64,000 nt of DNA. Origin: Oidiodendron maius Zn. Its lineage: Eukaryota; Ascomycota; Leotiomycetes; Myxotrichaceae. Location of the stretch: NCBI GenBank assembly GCA_000827325.1, contig KN832881.1, forward strand, positions 1,200,616 through 1,264,615, written 5' to 3'. Shown here piece by piece: positions 22,307 to 34,193 of the stretch (the stretch's first letter is position 1; each line of letters starts with the position of its first letter). The notes below the pieces were generated by a model, which was given only the letters and a program-made list of their open reading frames with translations, was not told the DNA's origin and searched no databases. Both the position numbers and the translations under genes were made by a program.

Positions 22307-24393
22307 ATGCCTTCCACCCATAGCCAGAAAGGCACGGGCAAGAAAGGTAGAGACATGCGGCAGTCAAGAAGCCGAAATTCAACACCTAGCCTGGCAGGCT
22401 CTGTCGTCCCACCCTCTGAGTCTGGCGAGACTTCCTACCTTGGGCTTCCAATTCAATCCTTTCGAACCTCTGATGACATTGTAGAATCCTATGGCTCTCT
22501 CATTCCGACCTCGAAGGAGCTGGAGACTCTCTTGGAGCGCTTGCGTCGACTGGTGGCTGTTGTCGAATCCCGAGGAGCGGTATGCGATAGAGGCATGAGG
22601 ATGGTAGCGCAAGCTCGAAAGGATAGACTTGAGGAGATTGAGAACCAGAGGAGGGACGAGGAGCAAAATGAGCGTTTGAAGAAAGAGGCAGCCGATGAGG
22701 AAGAGAGGGGAAGGAATAAAGCGAACAAGATTAAGAAGAAGAAGGATGTTAGCACTGCTCGAGAAGAGAGACCATTGGCGCATGGAGCCCATGTAGTAGC
22801 GCCCCAGGATGGATCACAGCTCGGTGCGTTCTCGTGTCTTTTTAATTTCTTTCGCATTCACTTTAAATCTCAGCGTTGAAGGAGCTAACAATTTTCTATC
22901 AAGACGCCTCTTCGCCGTTACAAGATTCTACGACACGTAAGAATGCACGGACACTATCAAGAGATATGGACTCCGCCAGTTCATCTCTATCCCCAATTGC
23001 CCCGGCTACGCCTGTTGCTGGCATGGATATTGATGAGAAGGATGTGGACGAAGACGAGTCTAGCTCTGACGAGCACCAGCCAAAGCCAGCCCCCTCGATC
23101 ACACACCTTCAAACGTTTGGGGATGACCCTTCCACCTTCCCAGATCCGACCGTCTATGAGATTCGTGAGGTTTTTGACGATATGACGGACGAGGAGAAGA
23201 AAGAGATCTACTCTGTCGCCGTGTTCCCGCATGACAATTTGGAAGACCTCATCCCCGGTATACCTCCTGATAAAGATTTCAGCAATGCGAAGCCCACCAA
23301 TCAAGTCCAAGCCAATACGTTCGCTACGTATTTGGAGCCTTACTTTAGACCTTATACGGAAGAAGACCTTGCTTTCCTTCGAGAGAGGGGTGACCGCGTG
23401 CTTTCAATGCATATCCCTAAACGCGGCAAGAGGCATTACACCGAAATATGGGCAGAGGAAGATGGCGCTATGTCTATTGATATTCCCCAGCAGGGCCGTG
23501 ACAAGCTTCCTCCCAATCAACCCCGAGGCAGCATCGAGGACATGGACGACTCAGCAGCAGAGACGGACCAGATTTCGGTTGGCCCTCTCCTATCACGGCT
23601 GCTAGCAACCCTGAGACCAGAACGTCGCGCGCCGCCATCTGAGGAAAAGGCAACTACAAACGGGGTAACTAATGGCGAGGCAAATATAAATAGCGAGACG
23701 AACGGGGATGCTACCGATCTCAACCAGACTTCGAATGATGGCCCGGCTCAAATTCCTCCTGCAACTTACATGACCGACTCCAACTCCGAAGCATGGAAGA
23801 AGGCTACCCATCCGAAACTTGACCAGGCTCAAGTTGCTGAGCGACTTAAGCAGGAACTCCGCCATATTGGCTTTCTCTCTCCGGATGCCGAACCTGACTA
23901 TGACGGTCACTTTGACGATGAACTTGCTGCTCGCCTTCGGTTCCTTCAAAGTCGACTCAAAGAGCGGATGATTATCAATGGCTCTCGAAAAGCCCGTCTC
24001 ATGGATCTTGTCAAGGAACGCATGGCATTTCAGGAATACAACACGATCTTGGAGGACCTTGATGGTCAAGTTGTAGGCGCCTACTCGAAACGGACACGCA
24101 CAATGGGTAAAAATAAGAAAGCAAAGCGCCCTGGCGGCGCTGGTGGAGGAAGCCACTTTGTAGGTGGTTCTGCTGGCATGGCCAAACCAGGTATCGGTGA
24201 CATGACCAAGACAGTGATGGAGAGGAGAAAGAAGTGGAAGGATAGTATCGGCACTGTCTTTGACAGCGAGTTTAAGGTTCCGAGAGCAAAAAACACCCTT
24301 GGAGAAGACACTTCTATCTTCAAACCCGAGGATATGGCAGAGTTTGTGGCGAAGGAGAGAGAAGCCTGGGATGAGGACGGAGATGATGAATAG
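22307..24393 (+). CDS. ada3: SAGA/ADA complex subunit ADA3 (NGG1)
   Basis: Subunit of the histone acetyltransferase module (Gcn5-Ada2-Ada3-Sgf29) of SAGA and ADA. Exons are 22307-22823 and 22874-24393 (50-bp intron, phase 1), 678 aa. The N-terminus has [20 protein letters not shown] followed by a coiled coil rich in Lys/Glu/Arg. The centre carries a [20 protein letters not shown] segment and an acidic, low-complexity linker. The C-terminal region of about 230 residues ([40 protein letters not shown], then [13 protein letters not shown]) is the conserved ADA3 domain that binds Gcn5-Ada2. It is divergent from the RING gene. GCN5, its complex partner, lies 5 kb downstream on the same strand. Confidence 0.92.
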
Positions 24394-25185
24394 AATACAT
24401 ATATGCGTTTCAAGTGAGAAGCATCGATAGTCGCTTGTTCGAAATCTGGAATTGTGCACATTCCGATAGCTCTGAAAATGCCCATGGAGTTCAAGGCATT
24501 TCTATCGCATCTGGTTTAGCTTACATATGTAGTGCAAGTGACTCTGCCTCGTGTGTAATATGAACAAGCGTAACATTTTCCACTATGAGTGTCTAACCTG
24601 AACACCGGGTACAATCATTTACGTGGCAGTCTCCTCTCCAGCAAACACTCATCTTGAAAACAAGACCGGATCTGAGATGCGAGAAGAAAGAGTAGTCCAG
24701 GACGGGGTTGCTAGGATTGACTGAATAGTCAATTTAGCACATTTTTTAATGAATGTTTATAGTCTTGTTTTCTGACTTTGGGTTTAAATATTCTAGCATT
24801 CGTCCCTTCCGGCTCATTTCTTGCCATCCGATAACATTCCTTTCTTACATGCCTTAAAGTTGAATCTGCTTGCATAGAAACAATTTGCAACTGATCACCT
24901 GAGCCATATCCAGCGCGTTAGGCGTAGCTCTCATGGGCATTGTTTCTAGTGTGACCAGGCCAAGGCACAATCTCTGGGAGCAAACGAAGAAGCTCCTTCC
25001 ATCTTATTAATAGGGATACTAAAACAACACTTCTGAATCATCTACACATTTGGTACCTTAACTACTTGCGTCGATTAACTATCTAGTCTACGAGACATTA
25101 TAAGTTACCATTCGTATTCCATAGGTATTCGATAGATCAAGCTAACTCTCGTACACTAGTATTTGATCTTCCTTTTAATGCCAAG
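24394..25185. other. Intergenic, AT-rich, no gene seen
   Basis: Downstream of ada3 and upstream of an unknown gene on the same strand. No open frame, repeat or RNA gene recognised. Confidence 0.5.
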
Positions 25186-26971
25186 ATGCAAACTTGTCCT
25201 AGAGAAGCTACTCAATGCAGCGGAATCCGCCTCGATGCGTCGCAGGCCGTGGTAAACCAAGCACTTGCTACTACCACTACAGACTCTTCCGGGGACCACG
25301 ATAGTCAATCCGATGGATATATCTCGCAGTTAGATATCATAAGGAGGAAAATGCTGGAATCGGGCCTAACTGAGGACAAGTATGCAGCGACGCAATCCAA
25401 TTTCAAGGATATTGTTCACTTGCGATACGATGATCAGGACTACACCAAAGATTGGAGGAAATGGAGAGCAGAGTCACGACTCTGGGATTTCTATTGTGAG
25501 TCCTCCTGATATGTTCATAAAATGGCTGTGCCTCACTGTCTTTAGTCTCGCCACAATATTTTCCCGGAAGAGAGCCTAGAATTAGACCGCCGCCCATCTC
25601 GACGTCTCACTTCAGTTTAAATGAAGAGACCAATCCGAAGCAATATTCGGTAGCAAATCTCAACCCGATCCAAGAAGGGGAGAATCAGGGCTCTACTCTT
25701 CTATCAAAGACAGATTCTATATCGCGATCCAGTCGTGTCTGCTCAGGCACCTTTAAGGACGAACGCAAAGCAGACGACTATTACCGCCTGTCAATAAACC
25801 AAAGAGCAGACACTCATTGGTGTTCCATGAACGAAAGGCGAAACTCTCGGAAACGTTCTGCAAACGGGATCACAAGACAAGTGGCTAATCTACACCCCAG
25901 TCATAATTCTCGAACACAAGATAACTTAGCTTCGAGGAGCGTCCAGAAATATGAAGAGTGCATAGCATCTTGGAACGATCTCAGTTCACCAGGGGCACTG
26001 GTGATGGAGAAAAATTATGCTAATTCCAACACGTCCACTCTTCATTCTCCCGAGACGCTTGCAGCTTCTCAATCCTCATTTCCATCTTCAGTTTGTCTCC
26101 CAAGTACTGTTCGCAAGACGTATATTATTCAATCATCGTCGCCACCGGGCTACCGGCCATTAGAGAAGATTATGGAGACAAAGGCAATCGCATTGGGCAT
26201 CCGACAACCCTTTTTTCAGGTCTTGCAGAAGATGAGAGATCTCGCTAATGCTCAGCATACAGGATGTACCAAGCAATACAGGAATTGGCTTGCAGACTCC
26301 TTGACTTGGGGAATACTCTGTCAGTGTGTTTACTTACCTTTACTTTCGCGAGGAAAGGCTGATAAATATATTCTTTTAGTCAAGGGCCCATTTCCTGGAA
26401 AAGAACCTGAAGGACCTGATATGCATTCAGTCCTCTGTATTTCGTCTGGGATGGAGGCTGCTGCCCTAAGTGATACAGCTTCCGAATTATGTTGGAAGGT
26501 ATATGCACGACACCACAGTTCCTCGGATGTGGATAGGCTTCTTATCGAGGAGCAAGTTAAAGTTTGTCCTATTTCTTCATGCAGCCAAAAGAGTATCAGG
26601 CTAATCATTATAATAGTCTGAAGGTGGACTTCGAATGGTGCTCGATGTCCATACTGGGGAAGTAGTAAACCTTGATGTGTTTGCTGCAAGGACTAGACTA
26701 AGAGCCCTCCAACCAATACCAAGTAATTTGGCTTCTGGCCATGGAGCTTCTACTGAGTATTTTAAAGACAGTGTACACTACGCTGGCAGGCAGAAAAGAA
26801 AAGACACGGGTGCGGAAGAAAGCAGTGTTACACAAAATACACTATGCGGATTTAAAAAAAAGGCCTGAAAATCTGCTGACGGCGAAGAAAGAGGGGCGTG
26901 AGAGAAATATAGATTCTGCAATGTATAATAATATCCGTAACCAAACCGCAATCGAAGGTTATGCTTTATAG
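25186..26971 (+). CDS. Unknown protein, five predicted exons
   Basis: I do not recognise the family. Exons predicted: 25186-25495, 25546-26319, 26380-26561, 26617-26722 and 26772-26971, for 523 aa in one frame. The N-terminal ~250 residues are Ser/Asn-rich and probably disordered. A more conserved-looking part follows: EKIMETKAIALGIRQPFFQV, then FKGPFPGKEPEGPDMHS and the Cys-containing ELCWKVYARHH. The C-terminus after the last intron is basic (RVRKKAVLHKIHYADLKKRP). The 60-bp third intron has no stop and is a multiple of three, so its retention would add 20 residues; its GGCTGATAA branch site argues that it is spliced. The last intron (49 bp) is needed to reach the basic tail; without it a different frame stops near 26868. 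The model of the last two exons is the least certain. Confidence 0.6.
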
Positions 26972-27117
26972 AGCTGCACAATGTAGTCTGTGCAATTACT
27001 TAACTTGAAAACATGTGTAGATTTCAAAGGTAAATGTACTGCACAGTAACGCGACATAAGGGTTCGGAACATAGTTTAGCGACCCACAAAGGGTATATTG
27101 TTTGACGGCAATTAAGA

Positions 27118-28177
27118 CTAGTCCTCAATATTTCCATAATCACTACCAATATTTTCTTCGCTGCCATCATCTTCATCGTCCTCTCTTAAATATGGCACGA
27201 ATCTGAAATCGACAAAACTGACGCCACCTCCTTCTACTTCGACCATGAACTGCAGACTCAAGACTCCTTGTTCATCGCCCCGAACACTTACTTTACTTGC
27301 CAATCTCATGGCTTCGGAGGCGGCCTTGATCATCTCGAACTTGTAGCTTTGCGTCCACTTCTCTGCAACGGAAAATGTCTCTAATAGCTCTCTCCCTTTC
27401 CCAAATTCCATACTGGCACTTCCAAGATGGCCAGTTGCTGCAAGACTCAGATATGGTACAGTGGGCGATGCCGTGATGTCCAGGCGATTTGGCGAGGTGG
27501 AAGATAATTCCGAAATTGCATCAAAGAGCCAGCGAGCCTGCATAATGATTTTAACTTGCATTTCATCGCGTTGAAAGGGAATCTCTTCCGGATTGTCAGG
27601 CTCGTATGTGTTGAGATTGCACGTAGTTATCACGCCAGCTTCTTCAAGGATGATGCCGAAGGGGGAGCCCAAACCGGTGTATGAGAGCCGGCAAATGCCT
27701 GCCATACCAAGGGCTTGATTACTGAATGCATTTGGCCGATCACGGCGGACGTTGGAAATGTAACCATCGGCGTCTGACCTGGAGAATCGAGCACTGGGAG
27801 CTTCTGTAGCGCCGAATATCTGGAGGGTTTCGAGTAGAGCAGAAAGAGAGACCTGGAAATTGGGTAGGTCGGCTACGGAATCAGCTTCATCGTCAGCAAC
27901 TTCTGGGAGGGCGCAGTTGAATGTGGTAAAGAGGGCCTTGTCCAGAAAGACGATTCCTAGAAACGTTACTTCTTGTGGGAAAGGACTGAAGCAATGATGA
28001 CAAACCTTGCATGACCCTGGACTCTTCCGCAGCGAAGCGTAGACCCTCATTACTGATTTGGACTTGACACTTAGGAGCAAAACGAATACAATTTAGTAAC
28101 TGGAAGAGTTGCCGGGCGGAGCTTGAAACTGCTTTGAAGATCGGAGGGCCATGATCGGAATCATCATGTGTCGACAT
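27118..28177 (-). CDS. rad1: DNA damage checkpoint clamp subunit RAD1
   Basis: Fungal homologue of human RAD1 / S. pombe Rad1 / yeast Rad17, one of three PCNA-like subunits of the 9-1-1 clamp loaded at damaged DNA to activate the ATR checkpoint. Exons are 28177-28006 and 27956-27118 (49-bp intron, phase 1), 336 aa. The N-terminal block FKAVSSSARQLFQLLNCIRF, with the following EGLRFAAEESRVMQ, and FLDKALFTTF are typical, as is the central GSPFGIILEEAGVITTCNL. The C-terminus is acidic (EDDEDDGSEEN). It converges with the unknown gene at 25186-26971 and lies 165 bp downstream of OST5 on the same strand. Confidence 0.9.
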
Positions 28178-28342
28178 GATGAATATGTGAAAATGTATAG
28201 TGCGAAAGAGAAAGGTAGGCAGTCTGCTCAAATCACCAGCTCTGATTTTGATTGAATCCTTTTACTTTGATACGTTCGGACTATAATACAAGTTTATGCG
28301 ATGGAAGAAAATTCGTCTTGAATGTGACAATCGGAGGGTATC

Positions 28343-28680
28343 TTATACATAAACACCAACAGCGCAGATCATATACACTGCTCCAAACCTAGAAAATATC
28401 AGTTACTGCTTGACATGTGCTAGGGGGTTACTACTAACGCAATGGCCAATGATGCTGGAACTCCAATAAGTGGAATGTTCAGGAGGGTCCGGTCTGCATT
28501 CCTGTCAGGGCAATGACCAAAATGAGGCGAGTTTACCGTACTGAGGCCGAAGAGTCCACTAAGAAGAATTCCTGCAATCAACAAACTTATGCCCAATGTG
28601 AATTGGCTGTCTTTCCCAATGAGAGGGACGAAAGGATTACCGACAGCACTCTCCCAGACTTGGTGCAGTGATGACTCCAT
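28343..28680 (-). CDS. ost5: Oligosaccharyltransferase subunit OST5
   Basis: Small ER membrane subunit of the oligosaccharyltransferase that N-glycosylates nascent proteins. It is too short to stand out as a single open frame. Exons are 28680-28542, 28493-28439 and 28388-28343 (introns 48 and 50 bp, phases 1 and 2), 79 aa, the expected size. The protein reads as a family member from end to end: LHQVWESAVG, the conserved GKDSQFTLG, helix 1 ending in SGLFGLNRTLLNIPLIGVPA, and helix 2 with FGAVYMICAVGVYV at the C-terminus. The NRTLLN and AFGAVY junctions fix both splice sites. It is divergent from GCN5. Confidence 0.92.
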
Positions 28681-29330
28681 AAGCTCCAAATCTGACAGGA
28701 AACAATATTTTAGTCAGTTAGCTGTTCGAGATACTGTGGGCTTTATGATGTTATGCGGCTACCGAGCTGAGTAAAGGAAGTTTGACGATGTCCAAAGAAC
28801 GCGACGACGATCTGGCCTTGCACTTAAAGTAGCCTAGTGTCGGATAAACGTTTGAGCGAGATTTAAGCTCGCCGCTAAGGCATGACACCACCTCTTCCGC
28901 CAGCCAACTTCTCCTTCCTCCACTTCAAGAAAACTGGACGTTAGCCGTAGATCTTGGCTGCTAACCCAGAGCAGGTAACTGGCATTACCGCACTTATCGC
29001 GGAAAGGATCCCCAGCTGCCTTGTGGCACTACGAAATCTTGGTAAGTCTTTAACTCTGTATATCCACTTATTGTGTCTCCGTAACGTGAGTCCACCATTC
29101 CACACACATCTCTAACCATGGATGTCCCTAGGGATTTACAATTCAAGGGTGCAGGGAGTTATTGGAGCTCCGTTCAAAGCAAACGCAGGGCTCCTCGCTC
29201 AGAGGAACGGCCGACCCCGGACGAATCGGAATATACCACCGTGCGAAGGCAACGTCACCAATATCGCCCCCATCGCGAGTCACCATCTGAACTACAGAGA
29301 AGTTTGGTGGCATGCAATTCTCCCGACACT
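28681..29330. promoter_or_regulatory. Divergent region between ost5 and gcn5
   Basis: Shared promoter space. An ATG at 29118 (context ACCATGG) is in frame with the GCN5 start at 29331 and no stop intervenes, so part of this stretch could be translated. Otherwise no feature was recognised. Confidence 0.45.
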
Positions 29331-30642
29331 ATGGGTCCCATTAAAGAGAACGGTACGGACCTGTGCTAATCTAATGACACTTTACTCAATACTGATGCTC
29401 ACCTAAGGCACGAAACGGAAAGCGACGGAAGAGCCGAGCACGCCCTCTGATAGCAAGAGAATAAAGAGTTCTAACAGTGAAGAGCCGGAAACTAATAATA
29501 TTCCCAAGGCGCCAAGTGTAATCCCGTTCCCAGAGAAGGTACATCAACCCAACCAGTCACAAACTATAAATTAATAGTTGACTAAAACCTTGAAGCCAGC
29601 AGTGATCGAGGAGCGAAACGGGGAAATAGAATTCCGAGTCGTCAATAATGATAACCAACGCGAAAGTCTTATCGTTCTCACCGGACTGAAATGCATCTTC
29701 CAGAAGCAGCTTCCCAAGATGCCGAAGGATTATATAGCTCGTCTTGTCTATGACCGAACCCACTTATCCATGGCTATTGTTAAGAAGCCCCTCGAGGTGG
29801 TAGGGGGGATTACATACCGGCCGTTCAAGGGACGGAAATTTGCCGAGATCGTGTTCTGCGCAATCTCCTCAGACCAGCAAGTCAAGGGTTACGGCGCACA
29901 CTTAATGTCGCATCTGAAGGACTACGTCAAAGCCACATCGGACGTAATGCACTTCCTTACTTACGCTGATAACTACGCCATTGGTTATTTCAAGAAACAA
30001 GGTTTTACCAAGGAAATCACGCTGGACAAACCCATCTGGATGGGTTATATCAAAGACTACGAAGGCGGTACCATCATGCAGTGCTCCATGCTTCCCCGTG
30101 TGCGGTATTTGGAGATGGGACGCATGTTATTAAAACAAAAAGAGACAGTGAATGCGAAAATACGCGCCTTTAGCAAAAGCCATCAGATTCACCAGCCCCC
30201 CAAACAGTGGAAGAACGGCATCTGCAAGATTGACCCATTATCAATCGAAGCAATTCGGGCTTCGGGATGGTCCGCCGATATGGATGAGCTAGCCCGCCAG
30301 CCGCGACACGGTCCCAACTACAACCAACTCTTGCACCTATTGAATGATATGCAAAATCATGCGTCATCGTGGCCGTTCCTGAATCCTGTGTCCAGAGATG
30401 ATGTAGCCGATTATTACGACGTGATCAAGGAACCAATGGACCTAAGTACGATGGAAGCAAAATTAGAGGCAGATAACTACGCCACGCCAGAAGACTTCAT
30501 CAAAGATGCCAAGTTGATCTTCAACAACTGCCGGAAGTACAATAATGAGACCACGCCATATGCTAAGAGTGCTAATAAGTTGGAGAAGTATATGTGGGCC
30601 CAAATCAAGTCTATTCCGGAATGGAGTCATCTGGAACCGTAG
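29331..30642 (+). CDS. gcn5: Histone acetyltransferase GCN5
   Basis: Catalytic lysine acetyltransferase of SAGA and ADA; it acetylates histone H3 tails. Exons are 29331-29352, 29408-29538 and 29596-30642, giving 399 aa. The GNAT domain shows the catalytic Glu in FAEIVFCAI and the acetyl-CoA loop [10 protein letters not shown]. The C-terminal bromodomain has [20 protein letters not shown], the PMDL motif and [10 protein letters not shown] with the acetyl-lysine-binding Asn. For the third exon I used the acceptor at 29595, which gives [17 protein letters not shown] as in relatives; an acceptor at 29577 would insert six residues but leave only a 39-bp intron. A longer form starting at ATG 29118 would add 71 unconserved residues. 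Confidence 0.96.
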
Positions 30643-31389
30643 GAGATACCGGGGCCATTGGGGTATTCATTCATGTGTGCGCATAGTGACTAGCGTTGGT
30701 GTTCTGGATGGGAAGCAGGTTAGCTGCATGAGCTTGGGAATACGCTCAGTCGGCCTGGGCAAGGGAGGAGTTCCGGAGTGATATAGAAACCACGAGTTGT
30801 GTAGAAGAATTGCAAGTTTATCTTTCCCGGACTTGATCATTTCACAATGTTGAAAGATGTCAAGAATGTCATTGCTCATTAACTTGCCCCCTACATGCGT
30901 AGCAGAGGAGGCAACGTACCAATCTATGTACTCAAGCCCTGCTCACCAACGGTAATGCCGCGCTATATCGATAGGTATTTCAGCGACTCCGGAATAAGTT
31001 ACTATCCGGATCCATCCATACTTCAGTAGTTTGGTCTCGTTGAATTCAGTGAGCGGTCATTGCCACACTTTGTTCCTTAACCCAACCTTTCTTTAAACCC
31101 CATGCATGACTCCGGCCGACAAATCAAATGCAGGCAGAAAATCAACGCAGAGTTGTTGAATGTCAACGAAAACGCCGTGCTAAGTAAACAATGCATAGGG
31201 TGCCAACATCCACACCGGACGTGGCCAACGTATAGGCAGTAAACTAAACAGATGTAAAATGGGCAAAGTGCGTATGGTCCAGCCAATTCTTGAGAATGAA
31301 ACCGTGCCTCTCGATTCTGTACACCATTTTCCCCTTGCCAAAGATATTAATTTTGTTTTGGGTGCGGCTGATAAGAGTCACGAGCTGCT
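30643..31389. other. Convergent intergenic spacer
   Basis: 3' regions of gcn5 and the leftward unknown gene. No gene or element recognised. Confidence 0.5.
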
Positions 31390-32511
31390 CTATGGACCTC
31401 TAGCGAGTCGCTGTCTAGCAGAACTCAGAGTTGACCGAGAAGAAGGTATGCTGGACGGTAGAGGAGGGACAGGACGGCGTGCGAAGTGATCCGCAAAATG
31501 ATCATCTAATCGGTCTACCAATCTCTGGAACGTAGAGTTTCCTGAGCTAGCATTAGATGCTGGCAGTGCTCTTGCGCGCGGTGTCAAGCTAGGTCTTGCC
31601 AGAAGAGGCGAGGCGGAGTTGCTGAGTAGGGAAGCGGCACCAGCATTCGCAGATGTATCTTCTGGACGTCGACCATTAGCGCTGGTGTTTCGCCTCATCA
31701 TAAACTGTAGAAAGTCGGGAGGGTCGGCCCACTCTTCCGATCTTGTAGATGCGTTCAAGAGTCTTGGGTGGACTGCTGGACGATACGTCGCTGGCCTAGT
31801 TCCGGGAATATTGGCATTTGGTGATAAATCAGGAGTGAGGAATGGCAAGCCGCCTGCTTCAACCGCGTCTTTGAGCCACTGCTCCCACTCCTCATCCATA
31901 ATTGCCGATGTATTACCAGCCTCTCTCTGGGCGACTGCTGCTCGCAGCCGCTCATTGAGCGCATTCCCCACGCTCCTCCGAATCTCCATATCACTATCCT
32001 CGTCCATCTCCTCGTCGGCCCGGTTGCCTTCGACCGCTTGCTCGTCGTCCTCCAGTATGTCCTCCATATGCTCCACATCGGCACCCTGGGCCTGCACCCC
32101 GCTCCCAGCACGAAGCTCTGGCTCAACCCAGTCCTCAATCTCATCTGCAGTGGTGTCCCTGATCACAATGCCCTGCTCCTTCTCAAACCGCTCCTTAGCC
32201 GAACGGGTCCCCTCCCACTTCGTCAGGATCGCAATCTCGTTCGGCGTCAGCCGCAGGTCATCGAAGGCACGGAACAGACGTCTGTGCCACGTGTACCGCG
32301 AGAGCCTGTTGCGGTGCGGTTGATATGCGTAGTCCAGGCCAGGATACTTGGCTTCCTGGGAGGAGAGAGAGCCGTAGAATGCCTGCGTCTCGTGACGCAC
32401 CTCCGGGACGATCTGGCACTGGAGAAGCTCCTGGAAATTGCGCGGATCTGTGGGTTTTGGCGAGGGAAACATGCGCTCGTATACGAGCTGATCGATGGGT
32501 CGGCCCTTCAT
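31390..32511 (-). CDS. Conserved-looking fungal protein of unknown function
   Basis: Single-exon frame of 373 aa from ATG 32511; the frame is open further upstream but without an ATG. I recognise no domain. The N-terminal 130 residues look structured and conserved in style (PIDQLVYERMFPSPKP, then RLSRYTWHRRLFRAFDDLRL and TPNEIAILTKWEGTRSAKER). An acidic stretch follows (ILEDDEQAVEGNRADEEMDE). A second ordered piece has DEEWEQWLKDAVEAGG, and the tail is Ser/Pro/Arg-rich and low-complexity. Trp- and Arg-rich N-terminal helices with an acidic centre would fit a nuclear protein, but that is a guess. Confidence 0.7.
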   Translation of the reverse strand: MKGRPIDQLVYERMFPSPKPTDPRNFQELLQCQIVPEVRHETQAFYGSLSSQEAKYPGLDYAYQPHRNRLSRYTWHRRLFRAFDDLRLTPNEIAILTKWEGTRSAKERFEKEQGIVIRDTTADEIEDWVEPELRAGSGVQAQGADVEHMEDILEDDEQAVEGNRADEEMDEDSDMEIRRSVGNALNERLRAAVAQREAGNTSAIMDEEWEQWLKDAVEAGGLPFLTPDLSPNANIPGTRPATYRPAVHPRLLNASTRSEEWADPPDFLQFMMRRNTSANGRRPEDTSANAGAASLLSNSASPLLARPSLTPRARALPASNASSGNSTFQRLVDRLDDHFADHFARRPVPPLPSSIPSSRSTLSSARQRLARGP

Positions 32512-34193
32512 CTTTGACGGTGTTCCTACTCTACCGGTCGTTTCCGAGTCGCGCGAGCAGCGCAATGGAGGGGTCGCAAACGGAGAGGCGTCGATGCGTA
32601 ACTTGCAAAGAGCGGATCTCTGCGATCGGGTCTTCGGAGGGAAGAGAAGGGGAGGGGTGATGAGGCGAAGAGTTGAAGAGATGAAGGGTTGTAAATCGAA
32701 CTCGAGGTCTGGGACGGGGACCACCGGTTTTACCCAGCGTGCCTGAGCCGTAGACCGCCACCGCCCGCGAGAACTAATAAAGGTGGCGACGCGCGATGGA
32801 CGACAAGACTCGAGCGGATGCTGTGGTTCGGGTCTGCGAGCCGCCTTTAAAGAGCAACTTCTTCCTTCTTCCAGATGGCGGGTAATTAAATGGCAGGAGG
32901 AGAGCGGCCTTGGGGAGGACCCGAGGGAAGGAGGAAAGGAGTGGAGAAAGGTCTGGTCGTTGGACGTGCCGCGTGGGATTCTGCTCGCTCACGGATGCCA
33001 TTCGCCAGTGGCGGCCAAGATATTGGTCAAGCAATCAAATCAGCACTTCCGCTACTGTTGTTGATGGTCCAGCACAAGGAAGTAGAGGGAGCATGGCAGG
33101 CGTGACGTTGGCTTCTCGACCACTTCTTCTCCCACTTCGGGTTTGCGGGTCTGGTGGAGGAATGGTCCAGACGGGGGGCCTAGTATGGGATTTTGGGCAG
33201 GAGAACGCATCAACACCTGTCTGCCAGTCCTTGCTCTCCTACTCCGGGGCCTTCTCTTCTGTCCTCCTTTTTCCTCTTGCCCCTCGCGAGTCCTGGTCTT
33301 CTGGCCTCTCTCCTTTCCTGCTTCGTCTTCTCTCCTCCTCATCCTGTCCTCTGGCCAGGGAAAAGTCCCAGCCAACTAGCCCACTTCTCCTCGCACAAAT
33401 CCTCCCGACTGAGGCCGGAATACCGCAATCACGGCGTGCTTTCGCACTAATCGCATGATCAGCCATCTGTCGAGATACGAGGCCCCATTATGGCGACCAC
33501 TTGGCCTCCTGCTCGTCATCGCTGCGACCCGGACTGCCTCCGCAAGCCTCTGGATGCCATAACACATTTGTGTCCTGCATCACCACTGTTGACAATAGCC
33601 CATCCTACCCTATTGCCTGTGCTTAACCTGACATGTTTGACATTCTGCATTACCTGTTCTGGCCACCCTGACTTGGCCTTCACAGGTCGGCTGATCGCAG
33701 TCTTCAGCTCCTCACTCGTTTTAGAGCATTGCCAATAGAAGCAGTCAGCTCTGCAGCCTCTCACAATCCCATCCCACAGCTTTCTCTCTAATGGTGGTGG
33801 TGATGTGTATGCCCGCCGTCCAATCATCGTGGTCGTCAACCTGCAGTCTGAGACCTGGCTGCGGCTTCCTCTGGCGCGATGCTGGTCACCAACTAGGATA
33901 CAAAGAATGTATTCAGTACAGATGTATTACCACGAAATATTTACCTACCTATCCCCCGAGGTACAAAATATTTGGTCCATTAGCACGCGTGAGAGTCAGG
34001 GTTTTAATAACTCTTTGTTTATTGTTTATCTGCTATGCACGGCTGAAGAATGGCACAGCAAATCCACAGGGTATCCGTCCATCCATTGCTCCCAGCACCG
34101 ATCGCTCCCCGGGCCAAAGCAACTACCCTACCATGTTTCTCTTCTCGTGAGCAAAATATTCCCAGTCTGTACGCGTAAATTGACACTTGTATC
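32512..34193. other. Long intergenic region, pyrimidine-rich
   Basis: About 1.7 kb upstream of the 31390-32511 gene and downstream of the Artemis-like gene. It contains a pyrimidine-rich stretch (roughly 33225-33365) and is visibly less AT-rich than most spacers here. Several overlapping open frames exist on both strands, but none shows domains, splice logic or sensible composition. It could hold a long 5' leader or a noncoding RNA. Confidence 0.4.

Noticed and set aside
31619-32323. 234-residue plus-strand open frame
   Set aside because: It is Ser-rich and antisense to the 373-aa gene; the sense frame has the more protein-like composition.
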